NCBI GenBank assembly: GCA_003138855.1
Contig: PLHF01000055.1
Location: forward strand, 1-64,000
DNA: 64,000 bases
Source: Acidimicrobiaceae bacterium
GTDB taxonomy: Bacteria; Actinomycetota; Acidimicrobiia; Acidimicrobiales; RAAP-2
Direction: 5' to 3'
Positions 59,144-64,000 of the stretch are shown here, one piece after another. The stretch's first letter is position 1. Each line of letters begins with the position of its first letter. The translations under genes were made by a program, and so were the position numbers. The notes under the pieces are model-generated. The model saw only the letters and a list, made by a program, of their open reading frames with translations, was not told where the DNA came from and ran no database searches.

Positions 59144-60565
59144 GTGCTGATGACCAAGTTGATCAAGGACATCGACGTGGTCGGCGTGCGCGGCGAACCA
59201 GCCACCACCGACGTGTCCTCGATCGAGTTCGACAGCCGCCGGGTGGCGCCCGGTGCGCTCTTCTGCTGCGTGCCGGGGGAGCGGACCGACGGCCACCTCC
59301 ATGCCGCCGACGCAGTCGAGAACGGCGCGACCTCCCTCCTCTGCGACCGGTTCCTCGATCTCGAGGTGACCCAGGTGAGAGTGGCCCCGGGTGCGGTCCG
59401 GCCGGCCATGGCAGAAGTGGCCTCGGCGTTCTACGACCACCCGTCCCGGGCCTTGGCCACGGTGGGCGTCACCGGCACCAACGGCAAGACCACAGTGACC
59501 CAGCTGGTCCGCTCGGTCCTCGACTGCGCCGGGAGGCCGACCGGCGTGATCGGCACGCTCGAGGGCGAACGGACCACGCCGGAGGCGCCGGTGCTCCAGC
59601 GACTGCTGGGCGAGCTCCGCGATGAGGGTCGCACCGCCGTCGCCATGGAGGTGTCCTCGCACGCGTTGACACAACACCGGGTCGACGGCATCGTCTTCGA
59701 CGTAGCCGCCTTCACCAACCTCAGCCGCGAGCACCTCGACCACCACCGCACGATGGAGGAGTATTTCGAGGCCAAGGCCGGCCTCTTCGACCGGTCGAGG
59801 TCCAAGCTGGCGGTCGTCAACGTGGACGATCGCTGGGGCCTGCGGCTCGCCGGGGAGTTGGCGGGAGCGGACGTCGTCCCGGTGCGCCGGTCGGACGCCG
59901 AGGATGTCGTGCTCTCGGTGGGGTCCTCCTCGTTCCGCTGGCGGGGGGTCCCGGTGACGCTGCCGCTCTCGGGGATCTTCAACGTCGACAATGCACTGCT
60001 GGCAGCAGCCATCGCCACCGCCCTCGGGGTCGATGACGAGCAGGTGGCCGAGGGCCTCGGCGTTGCGCCGGTCCTTCCCGGGCGCATGGAGGTGGTTTCG
60101 GCCGGAGCGCCGTTCGTGGTGATCGTCGACTATGCGCACACGCCTGCCGGGCTCGAAGAGGCGCTGCGCGCTGCCCGCGGGCTGGCCGGATCCGGGCGGG
60201 TGATCTCCCTGTTCGGGTGTGGCGGCGACCGCGACCGGGGCAAGCGCCCGGAGATGGGTGCCGCAGCCGCCCGGTGGTCCGACGTGGTCGTCCTGACCTC
60301 CGACAATCCGCGATCCGAGGACCCGGCGGCCATCATCGACCAGGTGCGGGCCGGCATCGGCGCCGGGGTGGACCTCGTGGTCGATCCCGACCGCGGCCAC
60401 GCGATCGTGGTGGCGGTGGGCCTGGCCCGGGCCGGGGACGTGGTGGTCCTGGCCGGCAAGGGTCACGAGACCACCCAGACGGTGGGGGGGCAGCTCCTGC
60501 CGTTCGACGACCGGGCCGAGGCACGGCGGGCGCTCGACGGCCGATTCGGCGGTGGGGTCCGATGA
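59144..60565 (+). CDS. murE: UDP-MurNAc-tripeptide synthetase, meso-DAP adding
   Basis: A 473-residue Mur ligase. ATP loop GVTGTNGKTTVTQL near residue 107, MEVSSHAL near 168 and NVDNALLAAA near 283. The specificity loop has DNPRSEDP near 387, the version that selects meso-DAP rather than Lys. That agrees with the complete dap pathway upstream. GTG 59144 or ATG 59150 are equally possible starts. The stop overlaps mraY by 4 bases; murF, normally next, is absent. Confidence 0.95.
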   Translation: MLMTKLIKDIDVVGVRGEPATTDVSSIEFDSRRVAPGALFCCVPGERTDGHLHAADAVENGATSLLCDRFLDLEVTQVRVAPGAVRPAMAEVASAFYDHPSRALATVGVTGTNGKTTVTQLVRSVLDCAGRPTGVIGTLEGERTTPEAPVLQRLLGELRDEGRTAVAMEVSSHALTQHRVDGIVFDVAAFTNLSREHLDHHRTMEEYFEAKAGLFDRSRSKLAVVNVDDRWGLRLAGELAGADVVPVRRSDAEDVVLSVGSSSFRWRGVPVTLPLSGIFNVDNALLAAAIATALGVDDEQVAEGLGVAPVLPGRMEVVSAGAPFVVIVDYAHTPAGLEEALRAARGLAGSGRVISLFGCGGDRDRGKRPEMGAAAARWSDVVVLTSDNPRSEDPAAIIDQVRAGIGAGVDLVVDPDRGHAIVVAVGLARAGDVVVLAGKGHETTQTVGGQLLPFDDRAEARRALDGRFGGGVR

Positions 60566-61596
60566 TCTCCCTGATGACCTCGGGCGGCATCGCGTTGTGG
60601 GTGGCCGTCCTCTCCACCCCGCTGCTCATCCGTTGGCTGGTGAAGAACAACATCGGCCAGCAGATACGTGAAGACGGCCCCCAGGTGCACATCGCCAAGG
60701 CCGGCACCCCCACCATGGGCGGCATCGCGATCGTGGCCGCCGTGATCGTGGGCTATCTGGCCGCCCACGCCATCCCGGACGTGACCTTCTCGCCCTCGGG
60801 CGCCCTGATCATGATGACCGTGCTCGGCGCCGCGCTGATCGGCTTCGCCGACGATTGGATCAAGGTGCGGCACCGTCGGAGCCTGGGGCTGAACAAGCGG
60901 ACCAAGTTCGGGGCGCAGATCGGGCTCGGGCTGACCTTCTCCCTGTTGGCCGTGTACTGGGCCCATGCGGCGACCACCCTGTCGTTCACCCGCTACAACT
61001 CGATCGGCCTCCACCTGGGTACCGCGGTGTGGGTGGTGTGGGCCACCGTGATCATCGCGGCAGCCGCCAATGCGGTGAACCTCACCGACGGCCTCGACGG
61101 ACTGGCCGCCGGGTCGTCCACCTTCTGCTTCGCCTGCCTGGCCATCATCGGGTACTGGCAGTACCGGCACTTCCCCATCTACCACGTGGGCGATGCCCTC
61201 GACCTGGCTCTCGCCTCCGTGGCGCTGGCCGGTGCCTGCATCGGGTTCCTCTGGTGGAACGCCGCCCCGGCCAGGATCTTCATGGGGGACACGGGCTCGC
61301 TGTCGATCGGGTCGGGCCTGGCCGCGCTCTGCCTCCTGATGAACCTGGACCTGCTGCTGCCCATCATCGGCGGACTGTTCGTCATCGTCACGCTGTCGGT
61401 GGTGATCCAGGTGATCAGCTTCCGGGTCTTCCACAGGCGGGTGTTCCTCATGGCACCGCTCCACCACCACTTCGAACTGCTGGGATGGCCCGAGACCACG
61501 GTCATCGTGCGCTTCTGGATCCTGGCCGGCCTGTTCTCCGCCCTGGGCCTCGGCATCTTCTACGGGGACTTCCTGTCGGTGGCGAAGGTCGCATGA
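60562..61596 (+). CDS. mraY: Phospho-MurNAc-pentapeptide translocase
   Basis: A 344-residue membrane enzyme with ten predicted helices that links phospho-MurNAc-pentapeptide to undecaprenyl phosphate, making lipid I. Conserved motifs: GTPTMGGIAI near residue 48, GFADDWIKV near 94, NAVNLTDGLDGLAAG near 171, RIFMGDTGSL near 238 and MAPLHHHFELLGW near 297. ATG 60562 overlaps murE. Its stop overlaps the ATG of a 49-codon ORF. Confidence 0.96.
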   Translation: MISLMTSGGIALWVAVLSTPLLIRWLVKNNIGQQIREDGPQVHIAKAGTPTMGGIAIVAAVIVGYLAAHAIPDVTFSPSGALIMMTVLGAALIGFADDWIKVRHRRSLGLNKRTKFGAQIGLGLTFSLLAVYWAHAATTLSFTRYNSIGLHLGTAVWVVWATVIIAAAANAVNLTDGLDGLAAGSSTFCFACLAIIGYWQYRHFPIYHVGDALDLALASVALAGACIGFLWWNAAPARIFMGDTGSLSIGSGLAALCLLMNLDLLLPIIGGLFVIVTLSVVIQVISFRVFHRRVFLMAPLHHHFELLGWPETTVIVRFWILAGLFSALGLGIFYGDFLSVAKVA

Positions 61597-61742
61597 GGCG
61601 GGCGGCCCGAGTCGTGCCGGTGCCCAGCCTCCACCACTGGAGGGCTCTGGTGGTGGAGGCTATGGGGATGGAACGGGCAGAACCGCGGTCGAAACCGGCG
61701 GCCACCGTCGCGTCGGCCGCCCGAGGAGTGCGCCGTGGCTGA
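61593..61742 (+). CDS. 49-residue ORF in the murD position (unknown, possible remnant)
   Basis: ATG 61593 overlaps the mraY stop (ATGA), and the TGA at 61740-61742 lies 8 bases into ftsW. The product is basic, MRRAARVVPVPS at the start and SAARGVRRG at the end, with no match to any family I know. GC at third positions is about 80 percent, a little below neighbours. murD usually sits exactly here, so it may be a remnant left by deletion, a small real protein or only a translational bridge. An 11-base-stem hairpin lies inside it. Confidence 0.4.
   Translation: MRRAARVVPVPSLHHWRALVVEAMGMERAEPRSKPAATVASAARGVRRG
61626..61661 (+). terminator. Strong hairpin inside the mraY-ftsW junction
   Basis: AGCCTCCACCA (61626-61636) and TGGTGGAGGCT (61651-61661) form a perfect 11-base stem with a 14-base loop, 30 bases after mraY. 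Within a cluster otherwise joined by overlaps, it may be an internal attenuator or an mRNA processing site. Confidence 0.5.
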
Positions 61743-63033
61743 GCGATCCGCGTCGCCGCGGACCATGACCCGGGGGCGCCATCCCTCGAGTCCTGCACCC
61801 GGCGCCCCGCCGCGGCCGGCGAACCGGCGGGCCCCAGCGGCCGGGCGGAGGTCGGCCGGCCCGAAGCCGACGCCGCGGCCTGCTGCGGTGCACCGGCTGG
61901 CCCGTCTGCACACCGCCACCTCACTGGCCGTCCTGGTGGGGATCCTGTGCGCATTCGGCCTGATCATGGTGGGCTCGGCGTCACCGATCATCTCTCTCGG
62001 ACTGTACGGCTCGCCCTGGGCCATCCTGATCCGCCAGGCGATGTGGATGGGTGTGGGCCTCGGGGCGTTGCTGGCCTGCTCGCGGGTGGACTACCGCAGA
62101 TGGCGCTCCATCCGGGGTCCGCTGGTGATCGTCACTCTCGGACTGCTGGTCCTCGTGCTCGTGCCCCATCTGGGGGTCGCTGCCGGTGGGTCGTCCCGGT
62201 GGATCGGTTTCGGCGAGCTCCGCCTGCAGCCCTCGGAGCTGATGAAGCTGGCCATGGCCGTGTTCGCCGCCGACCTCCTCGCCCGCCGGGCCGATCGGAC
62301 CGCGGATCCGAAGATGGTCCTCGTGCCGGTCCTGGCCGTGCTGGGGATCTCCTCGGTCCTGATCCTGAAGCAACCGGACATGGGGACCGCCCTCGTCCTG
62401 TGCTGCATCGCATTCGGCATCCTCTTCATGGGCGGCGTGCCCATGGGCCCCATCGTGAAGGTCCTGCTCGGCTTCGGTGCACTGGCCGTCGTGGTCGGCC
62501 TCGCCGATCCGTATCGGCGCGACCGCATCCTGTCCTTCCTCAACCCCGGCGCCAACAAGTCGGGTTCCGGCTACCAGGTGTGGCAGTCGCTGATCGGCCT
62601 GGGGTCGGGACATCTGTTCGGCCTCGGACTGGGCGGGGGGCGCCAGAAGTGGGGCCTGTTGCCCAACGCCCACACCGACTTCATCTTCTCCGTGGTGGGC
62701 GAAGAGCTCGGGTTGATCGGGGCCGTCCTCGTCCTGGCCCTGTTCTTCGCCGTGGCCTGGTTCGGTTTCCGGGCTGCCACAAGTGCCCCGGACCGCTTCG
62801 GAAGCCTCCTTGCGGTCGGGGTGACCATCTGGATCACCAGCCAGGCCGTCATCAACATCGGGGCGGTGGTCGGGGTGCTGCCGGTCACCGGTATCCCCCT
62901 GCCGTTCATCTCCTTCGGCGGATCGTCGCTGGTGGTCACCATGGCTGCCGTCGGGATCCTGCTCAACATCGCCGCCCAGGATCGCTCGGCACACACGGTT
63001 CCGCACCTCCGGCGGCGGGCCTCCCACACGTGA
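61735..63033 (+). CDS. ftsW: Septal peptidoglycan polymerase FtsW
   Basis: A 432-residue SEDS-family glycosyltransferase with about ten membrane helices after a 60-residue basic, Pro-rich cytoplasmic start. Motifs include GGSSRWIGFGELRLQPSE near 145, a LKQPDMGTALVL segment near 212 and the GLGLGGGRQKWGLLPNAHTDFIFSVVGEE region near 297. C-terminal GIPLPFISFGGSS near 387 is diagnostic. It polymerises lipid II at the septum with FtsI. GAGGAG lies 6 bases before GTG 61735. It overlaps murG by 4 bases. Confidence 0.95.
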   Translation: MAERSASPRTMTRGRHPSSPAPGAPPRPANRRAPAAGRRSAGPKPTPRPAAVHRLARLHTATSLAVLVGILCAFGLIMVGSASPIISLGLYGSPWAILIRQAMWMGVGLGALLACSRVDYRRWRSIRGPLVIVTLGLLVLVLVPHLGVAAGGSSRWIGFGELRLQPSELMKLAMAVFAADLLARRADRTADPKMVLVPVLAVLGISSVLILKQPDMGTALVLCCIAFGILFMGGVPMGPIVKVLLGFGALAVVVGLADPYRRDRILSFLNPGANKSGSGYQVWQSLIGLGSGHLFGLGLGGGRQKWGLLPNAHTDFIFSVVGEELGLIGAVLVLALFFAVAWFGFRAATSAPDRFGSLLAVGVTIWITSQAVINIGAVVGVLPVTGIPLPFISFGGSSLVVTMAAVGILLNIAAQDRSAHTVPHLRRRASHT

Positions 63034-64000
63034 GCGGTGCGCGGTTCGCTCTGGTGGCCGGAGGTGGGACCGCAGGCCACCTCCAGCCGGCACTTGCCAT
63101 CGCCGAGGCGCTGGTCGATGCAGGGCACGATCGGGGCACCATCGAGTTCGTGGGATCCGAACGGGGGCAGGACCGTGCCACGCTGGAGGGCCGGGGGTTC
63201 CCGTTCACCCTCCTGCCCGGTCGGGGCATCGTCCGCAGCCTGAGCCTCCGGGATCTCCTGCGCAATCTCGGCTCGCTCTGGGAGCTGGGCATCGCCGTGG
63301 TGGGGGGGTTCCGCGTCATGGCCCGAGCCCGACCCCGGGTGGTGGTGTCCGTCGGTGGCTATGCCAGCCTGGCCGCCTCGCTGGCCGCGGTGCTACGGCG
63401 GGTGCCCCTGGTGCTGGTGAACGTCGATGCGGTGCCCGGGGCGACCAACCGGCTGTTCGGCCGCTTCGCTCGGGCCAGTGCGACTGGGTGGGAGGGGACC
63501 CCACTCCCACGGGCGGTGGTCACCGGCACGCCGGTGCGACCGGAGATCGCCGCCGTGCGGCGGGGGCCGGAGGACCGCCGGTCCGCCCGTCGCCTGCTGG
63601 GGCTGCCGGAGGACCGTCCCACGGTGGCCGTGTTCGGCGGTTCCCTCGGGGCACGCAGCATCAACGACGCAGCAGCCGCGTTGGCCGAGCGTTGGAGCGG
63701 GCGCGGCGACCGGTCGATCTACCACATCGTGGGCCGGCGCGACTGGGAGCGGTACGAAGGCCGGGCCGCCGGCGCAGGGGGCAGGGGCGGGTCGGCGAAC
63801 GGGGTCCTGTCCGTGACGCGGGTGCCCTACGAGGAGCGGATGGCCGCCGTCTACTCGGCGGCCGATGTGGTGGTGTGCCGGTCCGGGGCGATGACCGTGG
63901 CCGAGTTGGCGGTGGCCGGCGTCCCGTCGATCCTGGTGCCGCTCCCCGGAGCTCCTGGCGATCACCAGACCGCCAATGCCCGGGTGCTCGAGGCGGCGGG
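63030..64000 (+). CDS. murG: UDP-GlcNAc-lipid I GlcNAc transferase (3' end cut by window)
   Basis: The first 323 residues of MurG, a GT-B enzyme at the inner membrane face that makes lipid II. ALVAGGGTAGHLQPALAIAE at the start is the conserved G loop, VSVGGYASL near 106, and the donor-binding FGGSLGARSIN near 201 and RSGAMTVAELAVAGVPSILVPLP near 283 are intact. DHQTANA near 311 is present just before the window ends. The GTG at 63030 overlaps the ftsW stop by 4 bases. Confidence 0.95.
   Translation, partial: MSGARFALVAGGGTAGHLQPALAIAEALVDAGHDRGTIEFVGSERGQDRATLEGRGFPFTLLPGRGIVRSLSLRDLLRNLGSLWELGIAVVGGFRVMARARPRVVVSVGGYASLAASLAAVLRRVPLVLVNVDAVPGATNRLFGRFARASATGWEGTPLPRAVVTGTPVRPEIAAVRRGPEDRRSARRLLGLPEDRPTVAVFGGSLGARSINDAAAALAERWSGRGDRSIYHIVGRRDWERYEGRAAGAGGRGGSANGVLSVTRVPYEERMAAVYSAADVVVCRSGAMTVAELAVAGVPSILVPLPGAPGDHQTANARVLEAA

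Overview
The window is a 64 kb piece of a GC-rich actinobacterial chromosome. Three things point there: GTG and TTG starts are common, the housekeeping gene order matches the actinobacterial rpsO-pnp-M16 peptidase-dapB-dapA-rnj-ftsK-miaB-miaA-dapF-hflX-lexA-LysM-nrdR block, and the SOS boxes are of the CGAAC-N4-GTTCG type. The secreted repeat family with the GYWLVASDGG core suggests class Acidimicrobiia, but that is an inference from memory and not proven here. There are no phage, transposon or CRISPR elements, so nearly everything looks like native chromosome.

Region 1 (22-12899) opens with a tRNA-Leu and is a surface-glycan locus. It holds two methyltransferase-like proteins, three paralogous GT4 enzymes of one kind (type B), two of another (type C), a Wzm/Wzt-type ABC exporter and a convergent multi-membrane GT39/ArnT-like transferase. 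A ClpP protease gene sits inside it and overlaps the exporter permease gene. Region 2 (13114-20286) encodes two secreted proteins that end in the same six-fold repeat of about 42 residues, one with FG-GAP-like repeats and one with a SpoIID domain. A large membrane protein joining a pseudokinase-like middle to a flippase-like (LPTM) C-terminus follows. Region 3 (20301-22719) has a HAD phosphatase, an enoyl-CoA hydratase and a 1-Cys peroxiredoxin.

Region 4 (22886-49799) is the conserved core: ribosomal protein S15, RNA decay enzymes (PNPase, RNase J), FtsK, tRNA modification enzymes (QueF, MiaB, MiaA), HflX, ThrB and six diaminopimelate pathway genes (dapB, dapA, dapF, dapC, dapD, dapE). Two TetR regulators and a diiron protein are inserted between dapB and dapA. 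It ends with lexA diverging from a ChiZ-like LysM cell-division regulator across four LexA boxes, then nrdR and a PIG-L deacetylase. Region 5 (49870-54613) has DNA polymerase IV, a DUF3040 protein, an ROK sugar kinase, a small conserved protein, an HNH nuclease and a lipoate-ligase-like protein. Region 6 (54761-64000) is the division and cell wall (dcw) cluster: mraZ, rsmH, ftsL, ftsI, murE, mraY, ftsW, murG. murF and murD are missing from their usual places, and a 49-codon ORF occupies the murD slot.

Functionally the dap genes make meso-DAP, which MurE (with a DNPR motif) adds to peptidoglycan precursor. MraY, MurG, FtsW and FtsI use that precursor at division, and the LexA/LysM pair can couple DNA damage to division. 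A recurrent regulatory feature is a TANNNT -10 element placed 6-10 bases before the start codon of many genes, which predicts widespread leaderless transcripts.
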